A stretch of 64,000 bases of DNA from Pseudomonas sp. RIT-562 (GTDB lineage Bacteria > Pseudomonadota > Gammaproteobacteria > Pseudomonadales > Pseudomonadaceae), in assembly GCF_026241895.1 (NCBI RefSeq), contig NZ_JAPJIV010000008.1:124001-188000 (forward strand), in the 5' to 3' direction. Shown one piece after another: positions 10,504-21,690 of this stretch (its first letter is position 1; each line of letters opens with the position of its first letter). Below the pieces are notes generated by a model. It searched no databases and was not told the origin of the DNA. It saw only the letters and a list, made by a program, of their open reading frames with translations. The position numbers and the translations under genes were made by a program.

Positions 10504-11060
10504 TGTTGTTCCTCTTTTACCAGGGCTGCGCGATAGCGTGCCCAATCGAACGCTGGCCCCGGATCGGTCTTGCGACCGGGTGCAATATCACTATGTCCAC
10601 AAATGCGCTGTGGGGTAATCGCCGGAAACGCCCTCTGCAGCTGTCGAGTCAACTCCGTCAGCGCCTGATACTGAGCGTCGGTGAAGGGTTGATCATCCGT
10701 GCCTTCGAGTTCAATGCCCACGGAAAAATCGTTACAGGTTTCCCGTCCTTCGAAAACCGAGACCCCGGCGTGCCAGGCACGCTCAAGACAGGAAACAAAC
10801 TGCGTCACAGTGCCGTCTCGCTCGATCAGGAAATGTGCGGACACTCGCAGCTCGGCAATCCCTGCAAAATAGGGATGCTCCGTGACATCCAGGCGATTCT
10901 GGAAGAACTCCTGCACCTTGCCGGTGGCGAATTGCGCCGGCGGCAGGCTGATGTTATGGATCACCAGCAGGGAAATTTCTTCGGTAGGGCGCGCATTGAA
11001 GTTGGGCGAAGGACAGACCTGGGCGCCTTCACACCAACCGCTCGCGGGGTCCAACTGCAT
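10500..11060 (-). CDS. ampD: 1,6-anhydro-N-acetylmuramyl-L-alanine amidase AmpD
   Basis: Cytosolic zinc amidase of 186 residues that removes the peptide from anhydro-muropeptides during cell-wall recycling, which keeps AmpR-controlled beta-lactamase genes off. The amidase_2 fold shows LLVIHNISLP (zinc His) near the N-terminus and CGHSDIAPGRKTDPGP near the C-terminus (second zinc His, catalytic Lys, zinc Asp). The ATG at 11058-11060 has AAGGAAC just upstream; the open frame extends to 11162 but the extension is not AmpD-like. Confidence 0.95.
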   Translation of the reverse strand: MQLDPASGWCEGAQVCPSPNFNARPTEEISLLVIHNISLPPAQFATGKVQEFFQNRLDVTEHPYFAGIAELRVSAHFLIERDGTVTQFVSCLERAWHAGVSVFEGRETCNDFSVGIELEGTDDQPFTDAQYQALTELTRQLQRAFPAITPQRICGHSDIAPGRKTDPGPAFDWARYRAALVKEEQQ

Positions 11061-11198
11061 ACCGGTTCCTTCAGCGTCGACTGTATTGGCCCCCAGTATG
11101 CCGCGATAGACCCTCCGCGCGCGATCACTTGCCACGATTGATGTCGCGGGCAAGGCGACCAAATGCAGGTTTCACCACCGCTCAGGTCTTCTGATGCC

Positions 11199-11228
11199 TT
11201 GGGTTGCCGTGCGCCAAGGCCCTATAAT
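11199..11228 (+). promoter_or_regulatory. Probable sigma-70 promoter of nadC
   Basis: TATAAT at 11223-11228 is a perfect -10 box, with TTGGGT at 11199-11204 as -35 and an 18-bp spacer. It lies 28 bases upstream of the nadC ATG, in the gap divergent from ampD. Confidence 0.6.
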
Positions 11229-11255
11229 CGGACGACTTTGTTTGTGGAGCCCTTT

Positions 11256-12104
11256 ATGCCGAATCTACGTCTCGCCGATTTGACTGCCGAAATCGAAGCC
11301 AACGTGCGCCGTGCGTTGCTCGAAGATATCGGCAGCGGCGACATCACCGCGCAGTTGATCCCGGCAGAACGCCTGGCCAAAGCCACCATCATTACCCGTG
11401 ACGCCGCCGTTATCGCAGGCACCGCCTGGGTCGATGCCGTGTTCCGGCAACTGGACCCGCGAGTTGCCGTGCACTGGCAGGTCAGCGACGGTGACCGGGT
11501 GCAACCCAATCAGGCATTGTTTCACCTCGAAGGCCCTGCGCGTTCGCTGCTGACGGGCGAGCGCTGCGCTCTGAATTTTCTGCAGCTGCTCTCGGGCGTG
11601 GCGACACGTGCCCGCTACCTGGCAGATTTCGTTGCGCAAACCGACGTCAAGCTGCTCGACACCCGCAAAACCCTACCGGGCCTGCGCCTGGCGCAGAAAT
11701 ATGCCGTAACTTGCGGCGGGTGCCACAATCATCGCATCGGCCTGTATGACGCGTTCCTGATTAAGGAGAACCACATCGCGGCCTGTGGCGGCATTCCAGA
11801 AGCCATCAACGCCGCCCACAAGATTGCCCCGGGCAAGCTGGTGGAGATCGAGGTGGAGAACTTGAGCGAGCTGAAGGAAGCGCTGGCAGCGGGTGCCGAT
11901 ATCATCATGCTCGACGAGTTGAGCCTCGATGACATGCGCGAAGCGGTGCGCCTGAACGGCGGCAAGGCCAAGCTGGAGGCTAGCGGCGGGATCAACGAAA
12001 GTACGCTGCTGCCGATTGCGCAAACCGGCGTGGATTACATTTCTATTGGTGCGATGACCAAGGACGTCAAGGCTGTCGATCTGTCGATGCGCCTTAGTAT
12101 CTGA
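11256..12104 (+). CDS. nadC: Nicotinate-nucleotide pyrophosphorylase (carboxylating), quinolinate phosphoribosyltransferase
   Basis: Enzyme of de novo NAD synthesis: quinolinate plus PRPP gives nicotinate mononucleotide and CO2. 282 residues, the usual length. Recognisable blocks are [16 protein letters not shown] near the N-terminus, [49 protein letters not shown] and [10 protein letters not shown]. The ATG at 11256 is preceded by GGAG at 11247. Adjacency to divergent ampD is the usual Pseudomonas order. Confidence 0.96.
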   Translation: MPNLRLADLTAEIEANVRRALLEDIGSGDITAQLIPAERLAKATIITRDAAVIAGTAWVDAVFRQLDPRVAVHWQVSDGDRVQPNQALFHLEGPARSLLTGERCALNFLQLLSGVATRARYLADFVAQTDVKLLDTRKTLPGLRLAQKYAVTCGGCHNHRIGLYDAFLIKENHIAACGGIPEAINAAHKIAPGKLVEIEVENLSELKEALAAGADIIMLDELSLDDMREAVRLNGGKAKLEASGGINESTLLPIAQTGVDYISIGAMTKDVKAVDLSMRLSI

Positions 12105-12123
12105 GTCAACATCGCATCACACA

Positions 12124-12213
12124 TGTGGGAGCGGGCTTGCTCGCGAATGCGGTGTGTCATACGACAAATGTGTCGACTGGCACACCGCATTCGCGAGCAA
12201 GCCCGCTCCCACA
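12124..12213. repeat. Paired REP element (REPIN) after nadC
   Basis: Two inverted copies of a REP unit: TGTGGGAGCGGGCTTGCTCG at 12124-12143 continues into CGAATGCGGTGTG, and its reverse complement ends at 12213. About 25 bases separate the arms. This is the common P. fluorescens REP type, mobilised by RAYT transposases. It lies between the convergent nadC and the next gene. Confidence 0.9.
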
Positions 12214-12222
12214 GGTTTTTTG

Positions 12223-12528
12223 TCACACCACCAGATTATTCATCTCGCAGTACTCTTCCCACTCGACGCCCAGCACTTCGGCCGCCTCCTTGTGCAACAC
12301 CAGGCGCGCTGCCTCGAACTCTTCCGGGGTCGAGGTGTACTTGAGCGTCAGCTCCCACGGCTGTAGGCCCTGGGATTCTGCCTCGTCCTCGAACGCCCAC
12401 TGGATCTGGTCTTTCTGATCATCGGCGGGCAGGTCTTTGATCTCGTCAGCCAGCTGCGGCGTATCCAGCAAGTACTTCTTCAGCGCTTCTTCGTGTCTGG
12501 CTTCTTGGGTCAATTCTTTAACGGTCAT
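12223..12528 (-). CDS. DUF6388-like protein of unknown function
   Basis: An acidic soluble protein of 101 residues with no signal peptide or membrane segment. Features are a helical N-terminus (KELTQEARHEEALKKYL), DLPADDQKDQIQWAFEDEAE, and a C-terminal VEWEEYCEMNNLVV. I recognise it as a family widespread in Pseudomonas that I believe is catalogued as DUF6388. No function is known to me. It stands alone between a REPIN and tRNA-Thr. Confidence 0.75.
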   Translation of the reverse strand: MTVKELTQEARHEEALKKYLLDTPQLADEIKDLPADDQKDQIQWAFEDEAESQGLQPWELTLKYTSTPEEFEAARLVLHKEAAEVLGVEWEEYCEMNNLVV

Positions 12529-12662
12529 GGCGTTCTCTTTGATCTGAGGAATGGAAGATGGATCTGGATCATCAAGGATCTCTCTGACGCAAAAAGCCGC
12601 TTGTTACCCGGCTTATCTGGCCTTCAGAACCATTCGGGGATCATCTGAAAACAACGTGTCGC

Positions 12663-12738
12663 TGGTGCCCGAGACAGGAATCGAACCTGCGACCTTCGCG
12701 TTACGAGTGCGCTGCTCTACCGGCTGAGCTACACGGGC
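12663..12738 (-). tRNA. tRNA-Thr (anticodon CGU)
   Basis: A 76-nt tRNA with CCA encoded. Read on the minus strand it starts GCCCGTG, has a standard D arm, the anticodon loop CTCGTAA (anticodon CGT) and the T arm GGTTCGATTCC. If my reading is right, two helix positions are not Watson-Crick: T6-T67 in the acceptor stem and A31-C39 at the base of the anticodon loop. Confidence 0.95.
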
Positions 12739-12813
12739 GGTGGGCTAAACCTAGCACTGACCATGGAGTCAGGCAACTTCACTTACCTTTAAAAGCAAAT
12801 CTTTTCCGGACAC

Positions 12814-12850
12814 AAAAAAATGCCCCGCCGTTTTCACGGCGGGGCATTTT
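12814..12850 (-). terminator. Rho-independent terminator after pnp
   Basis: Perfect 10-bp stem TGCCCCGCCG / CGGCGGGGCA (12821-12830 and 12837-12846) with loop TTTTCA. The A-run at 12814-12820 gives a T-tract for minus-strand transcripts. The run of T on the other side could also serve plus-strand transcripts. Confidence 0.93.
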
Positions 12851-12884
12851 TTATAACGTTGAAGCGGTCAGGCCATGCGCGTAA

Positions 12885-14990
12885 TTAAACGCCCGAAGCC
12901 TTGGCAGCTGCTACGTCCTTGATGGACAGCTTGATACGGCCGCGGTTGTCCACGTCCAGTACCAATACTTCCACTTCCTGGCCTTCTTTCAGGATGTCGG
13001 TCACTTTCTCAACACGAGCGTCGCTCAGCATCGAGATGTGAACCAGACCGTCCTTGCCAGGCAGGATGTTGACGAATGCGCCGAAGTCGACGATGCGCTC
13101 AACCTTACCAACGTAGATCTTGCCGATTTCAGCTTCTGCGGTGATACCCAGAACACGCTGACGTGCAGCTTCAGCAGCTTCCTTGGTTTCGCCGAAGATC
13201 TTGATCGAGCCGTCGTCTTCGATGTCGATCGAAGCCTTGGTCTCTTCACAGATCGCACGAATGGTCGCGCCGCCTTTACCGATGACATCACGGATTTTGT
13301 CGGTGTCGATTTTCATCGCGATCATGGTCGGAGCGTTTTCCGACAGTTCGGTACGCGACTGGCCAATGATCTGGTTCATCTGACCGAGGATGTTCAGGCG
13401 CGCTTCGAGGGCTTGGCCCAGAGCGATCTCCATGATTTCTTCGGTGATGCCTTTGATCTTGATGTCCATCTGCAGCGCGGTAACACCTTTGGCGGTACCC
13501 GCTACTTTGAAGTCCATGTCGCCGAGGTGGTCTTCGTCACCCAGGATGTCGGTCAGGATGGCGAATTTCTCGCCTTCTTTAACCAGACCCATGGCGATAC
13601 CGGCAACCGGCGCCTTCATCGGCACGCCAGCGTCCATCAGGGCCAGGGAAGCGCCGCAGACCGAAGCCATCGAGCTCGAACCGTTGGACTCGGTGATTTC
13701 CGATACCACACGGATGGTGTACGGGAACACGTCGGCAGCCGGCAGCATGGCCTGAACCGAACGACGGGCCAGACGGCCGTGACCGATTTCGCGACGACCA
13801 GCGCCACCCATGCGACCACACTCACCTACCGAGAACGGAGGGAAGTTGTAGTGCAGCATGAACGGGTCTTTTTTCTCGCCTTCCAGGGTGTCCAGCAGCT
13901 GCGCGTCGCGGGCAGTACCCAGCGTTGCAACAACCAGTGCCTGGGTTTCGCCACGGGTGAACAGAGCCGAACCGTGGGTCTTCGGCAAAACGCCAACTTC
14001 GATGTTCAGCGGACGTACGGTCTTGGTGTCGCGACCGTCGATACGTGGCTTGCCGTTTACGATGTTTTCGCGAACGGTGCGGTATTCGATTTCGCCGAAA
14101 GCCGCTTTGACTTCAGCGGAAGTCGGTTGGCCTTCTTCGCCGGACAGCTTGGCAACGACCTGGTCTTTGAGCTCACCCAGGCGAGCATAACGGTCGGCCT
14201 TGATGGTGATGGTGTAGGCCTGGGAGATCGCGTCGCCGAACTCGGCACGGATAGCGCCCAGCAAAGCGGTGGCTTCTGGCTGAGGAGCCCAGGTCCAGGT
14301 TGGCTTGGCGGCTTCGGCAGCCAGTTCTTTAACAGCGTTGATCACAACCTGGAATTCGTCGTGAGCAAACAGTACAGCGCCCAGCATCTGGTCTTCGGTC
14401 AGCTCTTTGGCTTCCGATTCAACCATCAGTACGGCTTCCGAGGTACCGGCAACGACCATGTCCAGGCTCGAAGCTTTCTGTTGCTCGTAAGTCGGGTTCA
14501 GCAGGTAGCCAGTGCTTTCGTGGAACGCAACGCGGGCAGCGCCGATCGGGCCATCGAAAGGAATACCGGAGATAGCCAGGGCAGCCGAGGTACCGATCAT
14601 CGCAGCGATGTCCGGATCGGTCTTCTTGCTGGTGGAAACGACGGTGCAGACAACCTGCACTTCGTTCATGAAGCCTTCTGGGAACAGTGGACGGATCGGA
14701 CGGTCGATCAGTCGGGAAGTCAGGGTTTCTTTCTCGGAAGGACGGCCTTCGCGCTTGAAGAAACCGCCAGGGATCTTACCGGCAGCGTAAGTCTTTTCCT
14801 GGTAGTGAACGGACAGAGGGAAGAAGCCCTTGCCTGGATCGGCTTGCTTGGCACCGACAACAGTCACCAACACGCTGACGTCGTCGTCAACGGTGACCAA
14901 TACTGCGCCGGAGGCCTGACGGGCGATACGGCCAGTCTCGAGGGTAACGGTCGACTGACCGAACTGGAATTTTTTGATTACCGGGTTCAC
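12885..14990 (-). CDS. pnp: Polyribonucleotide nucleotidyltransferase (PNPase)
   Basis: Cytosolic 3'-5' phosphorolytic exoribonuclease of 701 residues, core of the RNA degradosome. Two RNase PH domains come first (the second contains the [16 protein letters not shown] active-site block), then a KH domain ([15 protein letters not shown]) and a C-terminal S1 domain ([20 protein letters not shown]). The start is GTG at 14988-14990 with AGGA 5-6 bases upstream. It follows rpsO, as in E. coli, and ends at a strong terminator. Confidence 0.97.
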   Translation of the reverse strand: MNPVIKKFQFGQSTVTLETGRIARQASGAVLVTVDDDVSVLVTVVGAKQADPGKGFFPLSVHYQEKTYAAGKIPGGFFKREGRPSEKETLTSRLIDRPIRPLFPEGFMNEVQVVCTVVSTSKKTDPDIAAMIGTSAALAISGIPFDGPIGAARVAFHESTGYLLNPTYEQQKASSLDMVVAGTSEAVLMVESEAKELTEDQMLGAVLFAHDEFQVVINAVKELAAEAAKPTWTWAPQPEATALLGAIRAEFGDAISQAYTITIKADRYARLGELKDQVVAKLSGEEGQPTSAEVKAAFGEIEYRTVRENIVNGKPRIDGRDTKTVRPLNIEVGVLPKTHGSALFTRGETQALVVATLGTARDAQLLDTLEGEKKDPFMLHYNFPPFSVGECGRMGGAGRREIGHGRLARRSVQAMLPAADVFPYTIRVVSEITESNGSSSMASVCGASLALMDAGVPMKAPVAGIAMGLVKEGEKFAILTDILGDEDHLGDMDFKVAGTAKGVTALQMDIKIKGITEEIMEIALGQALEARLNILGQMNQIIGQSRTELSENAPTMIAMKIDTDKIRDVIGKGGATIRAICEETKASIDIEDDGSIKIFGETKEAAEAARQRVLGITAEAEIGKIYVGKVERIVDFGAFVNILPGKDGLVHISMLSDARVEKVTDILKEGQEVEVLVLDVDNRGRIKLSIKDVAAAKASGV

Positions 14991-15125
14991 GGTGTCCTAC
15001 CTTCTTTTGTGGCTCTTGGGGAACTTGTCTTCTTGCGAAATTCTTGGGCAATGTCGGGAATCGGCCCAACGCCTGTCCAGGGTAAAACGTGTATCCAGAT
15101 AAAACTTGAGGCTGGGAGCCTGCCA

Positions 15126-15152
15126 TGCGCCAGCGGGAAACCCGCTGACGCA
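15126..15152 (-). promoter_or_regulatory. Stable hairpin in the rpsO-pnp intergenic leader
   Basis: TGCGTCAGCGGG and CCCGCTGGCGCA (minus strand) form a 12-bp stem with one G-T wobble and a TTT loop. No T-tract follows, so it is not a terminator. In E. coli a hairpin at this place is cut by RNase III and lets PNPase repress its own mRNA; the same role here is inference from position and shape. Confidence 0.6.
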
Positions 15153-15186
15153 CAGCAAACAACCAACCTCATAGCGCAATCGCTTA

Positions 15187-15456
15187 TTAGCGACGCAGAC
15201 CCAGGCGACCGATCAGAGCGCTGTAACGGCTCACGTCTTTGCCTTTCAGGTAGTCCAGCAGCTTACGACGCTGGTTTACCATGCGGATCAGACCACGACG
15301 GGAGTGGTGATCTTTACCGTTGGCCTTGAAGTGACCTTGCAGTTTGTTGATGTTGTGGGTCAGCAGTGCAACTTGCACTTCTGGAGAACCAGTATCACCA
15401 ACAGCTTGCTGGTAGTCGGCAACGATTTGAGCTTTTTCTTGAACGTCGAGAGCCAT
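15187..15456 (-). CDS. rpsO: 30S ribosomal protein S15
   Basis: 89-residue ribosomal protein that binds the central domain of 16S rRNA early in 30S assembly. It has the full S15 length and conserved blocks ([49 protein letters not shown]). ATG at 15454-15456. It lies between truB and pnp in the standard order. Confidence 0.98.
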   Translation of the reverse strand: MALDVQEKAQIVADYQQAVGDTGSPEVQVALLTHNINKLQGHFKANGKDHHSRRGLIRMVNQRRKLLDYLKGKDVSRYSALIGRLGLRR

Positions 15457-15598
15457 GAGGCAATCCTTTTATCAGGAAACTGTTTCAGAAAAACAGCTTC
15501 AACAGGCCAGGGACAAATCCCTGTATCTAAAAATGAGTAGTGACCGTGCCTGTTAACAGCCACCCTCGCCAGCCTGCTTTGACACAGACTGGTTCCGG

Positions 15599-16516
15599 TC
15601 ATTCTGACCGAATCAGTCGACGCGGCGCGATGCGCCCGTCTTCGCTCACTTCACCGATTCCGATGAAGCGACCATTGTGATCCTGTACCCGTACCATGCC
15701 GAACTTCGGCGCGTCCGGAGCTCGTACCGGCTGGCCGTTAAGCCAGTAGAACGAGCTGTGCTCCGAGAACTGCAGCAGTGGCCAATCCAGCAAGCCGCTG
15801 TCCGATGGCATCAGGAAGCGATCGACCGCTTCGTTACCGCCCTCGGCATGTACCGCTTCCAGCTCTTCAAGCGTGACAGTCTGCGCCAGCGTGAAGGGCC
15901 CGGCCTGGGTACGTCGCAATTCTGCAACGTAAGCGCCACAACCGAGTTGCTCACCGATATCCTCCACCAGGGTGCGAATATAGGTGCCTTTGCTGCAGTC
16001 CACCGCCAGCCGCGCAGTATCGCCTTCGAAGGCCAGCAATTCCAAGCGCGCAATAGTAACAGAACGCGGTTCGCGCTCCACTACTTCGCCTGCACGGGCC
16101 AGCTTGTACAGCGGCTGGCCATCACGCTTGAGTGCCGAGTACATAGGCGGTATCTGACTGATTTGCCCACGGAATTTCGGCAGGGCCGCTTCGATATCGG
16201 CGCGACCAACGGTCACCGGACGCTCCTGCAAAACCTCACCTTCGGCATCGGCCGTGGTGGTGGTCTTGCCCAGTTGCGCCAAGGTTTCATAGGCCTTGTC
16301 GGAATCGAGCAGGTATTGCGAAAACTTGGTCGCCTCACCGAAGCACAACGGCAACACGCCGGTGGCCAGCGGATCGAGACTGCCGGTGTGACCGGCCTTC
16401 TCGGCGTTCAGCAACCAGCGAACCTTCTGCAACGCCGCGTTGGAGGTGAACCCCAGCGGTTTGTCGAGCAGGATGATGCCGCTGACGTTACGACGGATAC
16501 GTTTGACCTGAGCCAC
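15599..16516 (-). CDS. truB: tRNA pseudouridine-55 synthase
   Basis: Makes pseudouridine 55 in the T loop of tRNAs. 305 residues: catalytic block [15 protein letters not shown] (Asp nucleophile) near residue 45, DKPLGFTSN at the N-terminus, [10 protein letters not shown], and a C-terminal PUA-like domain. The start is GTG at 16514-16516, three bases beyond the rbfA stop, and its ribosome site AAGGAG lies inside the end of rbfA, which implies coupling. Confidence 0.96.
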   Translation of the reverse strand: MAQVKRIRRNVSGIILLDKPLGFTSNAALQKVRWLLNAEKAGHTGSLDPLATGVLPLCFGEATKFSQYLLDSDKAYETLAQLGKTTTTADAEGEVLQERPVTVGRADIEAALPKFRGQISQIPPMYSALKRDGQPLYKLARAGEVVEREPRSVTIARLELLAFEGDTARLAVDCSKGTYIRTLVEDIGEQLGCGAYVAELRRTQAGPFTLAQTVTLEELEAVHAEGGNEAVDRFLMPSDSGLLDWPLLQFSEHSSFYWLNGQPVRAPDAPKFGMVRVQDHNGRFIGIGEVSEDGRIAPRRLIRSE

Positions 16517-16519
16517 CGA

Positions 16520-16921
16520 TTACTCCTTGGCGTCTTCGGGTTCAGTCGCTACCGGGCGCTGACTGTCTTCTGCCACCGCACGTTCGATCAGGGCCGACAG
16601 GTGCGCGCCACGCACGACGCTTTCGTCGTAGTGGAAGTGCAACTGTGGAACGCTGCGCAACTTCATCTCACGGGCCAGCTGCATGCGCAGGAAACCAGCG
16701 GCAGAGTTGAGCACCTTGATGCTTTGCGCGATGTCTTCGGCGTTGTCCTGACCCATCACGGTGATGAAGATCTTGGCGTGACCGACGTCACGGCTGACTT
16801 CAACAGCGGTAATGGTGACCAGGCCGACGCGCGGGTCTTTGACTTCACGACGGATCAGCTGTGCCAGCTCACGCTGCATCTGATCGCCGATACGTTGGGT
16901 ACGGCTGTATTCTTTTGCCAT
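16520..16921 (-). CDS. rbfA: 30S ribosome-binding factor A
   Basis: 133-residue KH-type factor for late 30S maturation and cold adaptation. Typical segments are [37 protein letters not shown] and [14 protein letters not shown]. It sits between infB and truB as in other gammaproteobacteria. The last codons carry the truB ribosome site. Confidence 0.96.
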   Translation of the reverse strand: MAKEYSRTQRIGDQMQRELAQLIRREVKDPRVGLVTITAVEVSRDVGHAKIFITVMGQDNAEDIAQSIKVLNSAAGFLRMQLAREMKLRSVPQLHFHYDESVVRGAHLSALIERAVAEDSQRPVATEPEDAKE

Positions 16922-16975
16922 GTCTTGTTACCTGTTACTGCCCCACGGTGAAACCCGTGTGGTCTGAAAGCGGCA

Positions 16976-17009
16976 AACGCCCGGCCTGACGGAAGCCAGA
17001 CCGGGCGTT
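16976..17009 (-). other. Hairpin between infB and rbfA
   Basis: Arms AACGCCCGG (16976-16984) and CCGGGCGTT (17001-17009) flank a 16-base loop. Only a short TTT follows on the minus strand, so it is either a weak terminator or an mRNA-processing or stability element inside the operon. Confidence 0.5.
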
Positions 17010-17080
17010 GCGTTTAGAGTCCTGACACCTGGCCGCGCATCTGCATGCGGCGGCCTGGCGTGGCCCTTGAAGTGCGCGAG

Positions 17081-19612
17081 TTAGAGGCTGCGAGCAACCT
17101 GAACCTTCTCGAAGACTTCGATCTTGTCACCGACTTTGACGTCGTTGTAGCTCTTCACGCCGATACCGCATTCCATGCCGGCACGTACTTCGGAAGCGTC
17201 ATCCTTGAAGCGGCGCAGGGATTCCAGCTCGCCTTCGAAGATAACGATGTCTTCACGCAGTACACGGATTGGACGGTTACGGTGAACAACACCTTCGAGC
17301 ACCATGCAACCGGCGATCGCGCCGAACTTCGGCGAACGGAACACGTCACGCACTTCAGCGATACCCAGGATGTTCTCGCGAACATCGCTGCCCAGCATAC
17401 CGGTGAGGGCTTTCTTGACGTCTTCGATGATGTCGTAGATCACGTTGTAGTAACGCATATCCAGGCCTTCCTGCTCGACGATCTTGCGAGCGCCAGCATC
17501 GGCACGCACGTTGAAGCCAAACAGTACAGCGTTGGAGGCCAGTGCCAAGTTGGCGTCGGACTCGGTGATACCACCGACACCGCCACCGACTACACGCACT
17601 TGCACTTCGTCGTTACCCAGGCCGTTCAAGGCGCCGTTCAACGCTTCCAGCGAACCACGGACGTCAGATTTGAGGACGATGTTGAGCGTCTTCTTCTCTG
17701 CCTGACCCATGTTTTCGAAGATGTTTTCCAGCTTGCCAGCGTGAGCGCGAGCCAGTTTGACTTCGCGGAACTTGCCTTGACGGAACAGAGCCACTTCACG
17801 GGCTTTCTTCTCGTCCGACAGCACGCTCATCTCGTCGCCAGCGTCCGGGGTACCGTCCAGGCCGAGGATCTCGACAGGGATGGAAGGCCCGGCTTCCTTG
17901 ATTGGCTTGCCGTTCTCGTCGAGCATGGCACGTACACGGCCATAGTTCGAACCGACCAGAACCATGTCGCCTTGGCGCAGGGTACCGTCTTGAACCAGAA
18001 CGGTTGCAACCGGGCCACGACCTTTGTCGAGACGCGATTCAACCACGACACCACGGCCAGGAGCCGAAGGGGTCGCTTTCAGTTCGAGAACTTCAGCTTG
18101 CAGCAGGACAGCTTCGAGCAACTCGTCCACGCCGGTACCGACTTTCGCCGAAACCGATACGAACGGGGTGTCGCCGCCCCACTCTTCCGAAGTCACGCCG
18201 TGAACCGACAGTTCGCTACGGATGCGATCGAGATCAGCGCCCGGCTTGTCGATCTTGTTCACTGCAACGACCAGCGGAACACCGGCAGCCTTGGCGTGCT
18301 GGACAGCTTCAATGGTCTGCGGCATCACGCCGTCGTCCGCTGCAACTACCAGGATCACGATGTCGGTCGCCTTGGCACCACGGGCACGCATTGCGGTAAA
18401 CGCGGCGTGACCAGGGGTGTCGAGGAAGGTGACCATGCCGCGTTCGGTTTCAACGTGGTACGCACCGATGTGCTGGGTGATACCACCGGCTTCGCCAGCA
18501 GCTACCTTGGCACGACGGATGTAGTCGAGCAGCGACGTCTTACCATGGTCAACGTGGCCCATTACGGTCACGACTGGCGCACGGGAGAACGTCTCACCTT
18601 CAAACTTCAGGGACTCGGCCAGGGAATCTTCCAGGGCGGTGTCGCTGACCAGGGTCACTTTGTGGCCCAGTTCTTCGGCTACCAGCTGAGCAGTTTCCTG
18701 ATCAAGCACCTGGTTGATGGTCGCTGGGGTACCCAGTTTGAACATGAACTTGATGATTTCAGCAGCCTTGACCGACATCTGATTAGCGAGATCGCCAACA
18801 GTGATGGTCTCGCCGATCTGCACATCACGCACGACAGGGCCGGTTGGGCTCTGGAAACCGTGGGCGTTGCGCTTTTTCAGCTTGGCCTTGCCGCGACCAC
18901 CACGACGGAAGCCATCGCTTTCTTCGTCGGTAGTACGTGGGGCAACGCGTGGAGCAGGCGCTTTCTCTTTAACCGAAGCACGATGCGGAGCGTTTTTGCG
19001 CTCGCCATCGCCACCACCGCTGCGACGATTGTTATCGTCTGCACGTGGTTTGTCAGGACGGCGCTGTTCGTTCTGCTTGTTACGAACGTCTGCAGAAGGA
19101 GCCGGAGCAGCAGCCACAACCGGAGCGCTTTCACGCACAGGCTCGGCGGCCGCAGCAGGAGCCGCGACTGCGTCGTTGGTAGCGTTTTGCGCAGCAGCAG
19201 GCTGGCGACGCGCTTCTTCTTCGGCGCGACGCTTGGCTTCTTCTTCAGCCTTCTGACGAGCAGCATTTTCTACTGCGCGACGTTCGTCCAGTTCGCGTTT
19301 GCGCTCGGCTTCGATTTCTTCCGGGCTGCGCTGTACGAAAACTTTCTTCTTGCGTACTTCAACGCTGATGCTTTTGCTGCCAGCAACACGCAGGGTGCTG
19401 GTGGTTTTACGCTGCAGCGTGATCTTGCGTGGTTCTTCCACTTTCGCCTTGTGGCTGCTCTTCAAGTGAGTCAGCAAAGATTGCTTCTCACTGTCAGTCA
19501 CATGTTCTTCGGCGGCGGTGTGCGGCAGACCTGCCTCACGCATCTGCTGCAACAGGCGCTCTACCGGTGTTTTGACCTCATCGGCCAGTTGTTTCACCGT
19601 GACTTGCGTCAT
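17081..19612 (-). CDS. infB: Translation initiation factor IF-2
   Basis: GTPase of 843 residues that delivers initiator tRNA to the 30S subunit. N-terminal IF2_N region ([20 protein letters not shown]), then a long charged Ala/Arg/Glu-rich linker (about 60-240), a second IF2_N segment, and the G domain with GHVDHGKT (G1), DTPGHAAF (G3) and NKIDK (G4), followed by the beta-barrel and C-terminal domains. GAGGAGA precedes the ATG. Located after nusA as usual. Confidence 0.98.
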   Translation of the reverse strand: MTQVTVKQLADEVKTPVERLLQQMREAGLPHTAAEEHVTDSEKQSLLTHLKSSHKAKVEEPRKITLQRKTTSTLRVAGSKSISVEVRKKKVFVQRSPEEIEAERKRELDERRAVENAARQKAEEEAKRRAEEEARRQPAAAQNATNDAVAAPAAAAEPVRESAPVVAAAPAPSADVRNKQNEQRRPDKPRADDNNRRSGGGDGERKNAPHRASVKEKAPAPRVAPRTTDEESDGFRRGGRGKAKLKKRNAHGFQSPTGPVVRDVQIGETITVGDLANQMSVKAAEIIKFMFKLGTPATINQVLDQETAQLVAEELGHKVTLVSDTALEDSLAESLKFEGETFSRAPVVTVMGHVDHGKTSLLDYIRRAKVAAGEAGGITQHIGAYHVETERGMVTFLDTPGHAAFTAMRARGAKATDIVILVVAADDGVMPQTIEAVQHAKAAGVPLVVAVNKIDKPGADLDRIRSELSVHGVTSEEWGGDTPFVSVSAKVGTGVDELLEAVLLQAEVLELKATPSAPGRGVVVESRLDKGRGPVATVLVQDGTLRQGDMVLVGSNYGRVRAMLDENGKPIKEAGPSIPVEILGLDGTPDAGDEMSVLSDEKKAREVALFRQGKFREVKLARAHAGKLENIFENMGQAEKKTLNIVLKSDVRGSLEALNGALNGLGNDEVQVRVVGGGVGGITESDANLALASNAVLFGFNVRADAGARKIVEQEGLDMRYYNVIYDIIEDVKKALTGMLGSDVRENILGIAEVRDVFRSPKFGAIAGCMVLEGVVHRNRPIRVLREDIVIFEGELESLRRFKDDASEVRAGMECGIGVKSYNDVKVGDKIEVFEKVQVARSL

Positions 19613-19639
19613 GCACTTCTCTCCTCAGGCCGCGCCTAA

Positions 19640-21121
19640 TTACTCGAACCAATGGGCTCGGGCGGCCATGATCAACTTGCCGGCACGATCATCGTCAATG
19701 CCGTCGATGTCGAGCAGATCGTCAATAGACTGCTCGGCCAGGTCTTCGCGGGTAATTACGCCGCGCACCGCCAGTTCCATCGCCAAATCCTTGTCCATAC
19801 CCTCAAGCGAGAGCAGGTCTTCGGCCGGATGGGCGTCTGCCAGCTTTTCCTCAGTAGCGATGGCTTTGGTCAACAAACGATCCTTGGCACGAGCGCGAAG
19901 CTCGTTGACGGTTTCTTCGTCAAAGCCGTCGATGTTGAGCATTTCTTCCAACGGTACGTAGGCAATCTCTTCCAGGCTGGTGAAACCTTCATCTACCAGC
20001 ACCTGTGCCAGGTCTTCGTCGACTTCCAGCTCGTCGATGAAGTTGCGCAGGATGTCGCCGGTTTCTGCTTGCTGCTTAGCCTGGATGTCCGATTCGGTCA
20101 TCACGTTCAGGGTCCAGCCAGTCAACTGGCTGGCCAGACGCACGTTCTGACCTCCGCGACCGATGGCCTGAGCCAGATTGTCTGCGCCAACGGCGATGTC
20201 CATTGCATGGGCATCTTCGTCAACGATAATTGCCGCAACCTCAGCCGGGGACATGGCGTTGATCACGAACTGAGCCGGGTTGTCATCCCATAGGACGATA
20301 TCCACACGCTCACCGCCCAACTCGCCCGACACTGCCTGGACGCGCGAACCGCGCATACCGATGCAAGCGCCCTGCGGGTCGATGCGTTTGTCCTTGGAAC
20401 GGACCGCGATCTTGGCGCGCGAACCCGGGTCGCGGGACGCAGCCATGACTTCGATCAGGCCTTCGGCGATTTCCGGCACTTCGATGCGGAACAACTCGAT
20501 CAGCATTTCCGGCGCGGTACGCGACAGGATCAGCTGCGGGCCGCGGTTCTCGGTGCGGATTTCCTTGAGCAGCGCACGCAGGCGCACGCCAACCCGGAAA
20601 GTTTCGCGGGAGATGATGTCTTCACGAGCGAGCAACGCTTCTGCGTTGTTGCCCAGGTCGACGATCACGTTATCGCGGGTGACTTTCTTCACGGTGCCGG
20701 AGATGATTTCCCCCAGGCGCTCGCGATAAGCATCAACGACTTGAGCGCGCTCGGCTTCGCGAACTTTCTGCACAATGACCTGCTTCGCAGTCTGTGCAGC
20801 AATACGGCCGAACTCGATGGACTCGATCTTTTCTTCGACTACGTCACCGACCTGAGCACCAGGATGCGTTTCAGCAACCTTGCTCGGCCAGGTTTCGATA
20901 GCCGGATCGTCCAGGTCCGCTTCCTCGACTACCGTCCAGCGACGGAAAGTCTCGTAGGCACCCGTGTGGCGATTGATTTCCACACGCAGATCGACTTCGT
21001 CCTCGAAACGCTTCTTGGTAGCAGTGGCCAGGGCCAGCTCCAGCGCTTCAAAAATTACGTTTGCCGGTACGCCCTTTTCATTGGATACCGACTCAACAAC
21101 CAGCAGTACTTCTTTGCTCAT
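19640..21121 (-). CDS. nusA: Transcription termination/antitermination protein NusA
   Basis: RNA-polymerase-binding factor of 493 residues. The N-terminal domain begins [17 protein letters not shown], followed by an S1 domain ([17 protein letters not shown]), KH1 and KH2 ([37 protein letters not shown]) and two C-terminal acidic repeats. The ATG at 21119-21121 gives the family N-terminus; the open frame extends 7 codons further. Confidence 0.97.
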   Translation of the reverse strand: MSKEVLLVVESVSNEKGVPANVIFEALELALATATKKRFEDEVDLRVEINRHTGAYETFRRWTVVEEADLDDPAIETWPSKVAETHPGAQVGDVVEEKIESIEFGRIAAQTAKQVIVQKVREAERAQVVDAYRERLGEIISGTVKKVTRDNVIVDLGNNAEALLAREDIISRETFRVGVRLRALLKEIRTENRGPQLILSRTAPEMLIELFRIEVPEIAEGLIEVMAASRDPGSRAKIAVRSKDKRIDPQGACIGMRGSRVQAVSGELGGERVDIVLWDDNPAQFVINAMSPAEVAAIIVDEDAHAMDIAVGADNLAQAIGRGGQNVRLASQLTGWTLNVMTESDIQAKQQAETGDILRNFIDELEVDEDLAQVLVDEGFTSLEEIAYVPLEEMLNIDGFDEETVNELRARAKDRLLTKAIATEEKLADAHPAEDLLSLEGMDKDLAMELAVRGVITREDLAEQSIDDLLDIDGIDDDRAGKLIMAARAHWFE

Positions 21122-21168
21122 CGTACGCCTCGCCTTTCGCAAGCCCTTGGATCCGCGGGATCCGCGTC

Positions 21169-21627
21169 TCAGTCAAAACTGGGAATAATGTTGGCCTTGT
21201 CGATCATATCGATCGGCAACAGGAACTCATGGTCTTCTACCTGCACCACGACGTCCTGCTCTTCTGCACCGCGCAGAAGGCCCTGAAAGTTGCGTCGGCC
21301 TTCAAAAGGCGAGCGCAGCTTGATCTTCACTTGTTCACCGGCAAATTTTGCAAACTGCTCAAGAGTGAACAGCGGGCGTTCCATGCCAGGCGAGGAAACT
21401 TCGAGGGTGTACTCAACGGCGATTGGATCTTCAACGTCCAGGACACCACTGATCTGACGGCTGACAATGGCACAGTCGTCCACCAGCACACCGCCCTCTT
21501 TATCGATATAAACGCGCAACATTGAGTGGCGACCTTGAGCCGAAAACTCAATACCCCAGCATTCATAGCCTAGGGCCACGACCACCGGGGCCAGCAAGGC
21601 CTGCAACTCTTCTAGCTTGCTCGACAC
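21169..21627 (-). CDS. rimP: Ribosome maturation factor RimP
   Basis: 152-residue 30S maturation factor, first protein gene of the rimP-nusA-infB group. Family blocks: [55 protein letters not shown] choose the GTG at 21625-21627 because AGGGGGTT lies just upstream and the product starts VSSKLEEL like its relatives; an ATG-led extension to 21690 runs through a terminator hairpin. Confidence 0.95.
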   Translation of the reverse strand: MSSKLEELQALLAPVVVALGYECWGIEFSAQGRHSMLRVYIDKEGGVLVDDCAIVSRQISGVLDVEDPIAVEYTLEVSSPGMERPLFTLEQFAKFAGEQVKIKLRSPFEGRRNFQGLLRGAEEQDVVVQVEDHEFLLPIDMIDKANIIPSFD

Positions 21628-21666
21628 CTGAACCCCCTCGTGCATGTATGTGCATGCTGTGCAAAA

Positions 21667-21690
21667 TAAAAAAATGGGCGAAACGCCCAT
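21667..21690 (-). terminator. Intrinsic terminator in the rimP leader
   Basis: Stem ATGGGCG / CGCCCAT (21674-21680 and 21684-21690) with loop AAA on the plus strand, followed on the minus strand by seven T (21667-21673). It lies 40 bases upstream of rimP, after the tRNA-fMet terminator. A second hairpin (21697-21703 with 21712-21718) precedes it. Placement suggests attenuation of the nusA operon. Confidence 0.75.

Noticed and set aside
17045..19639. 864-codon plus-strand frame
   Set aside because: Antisense shadow of infB with no recognisable domain.
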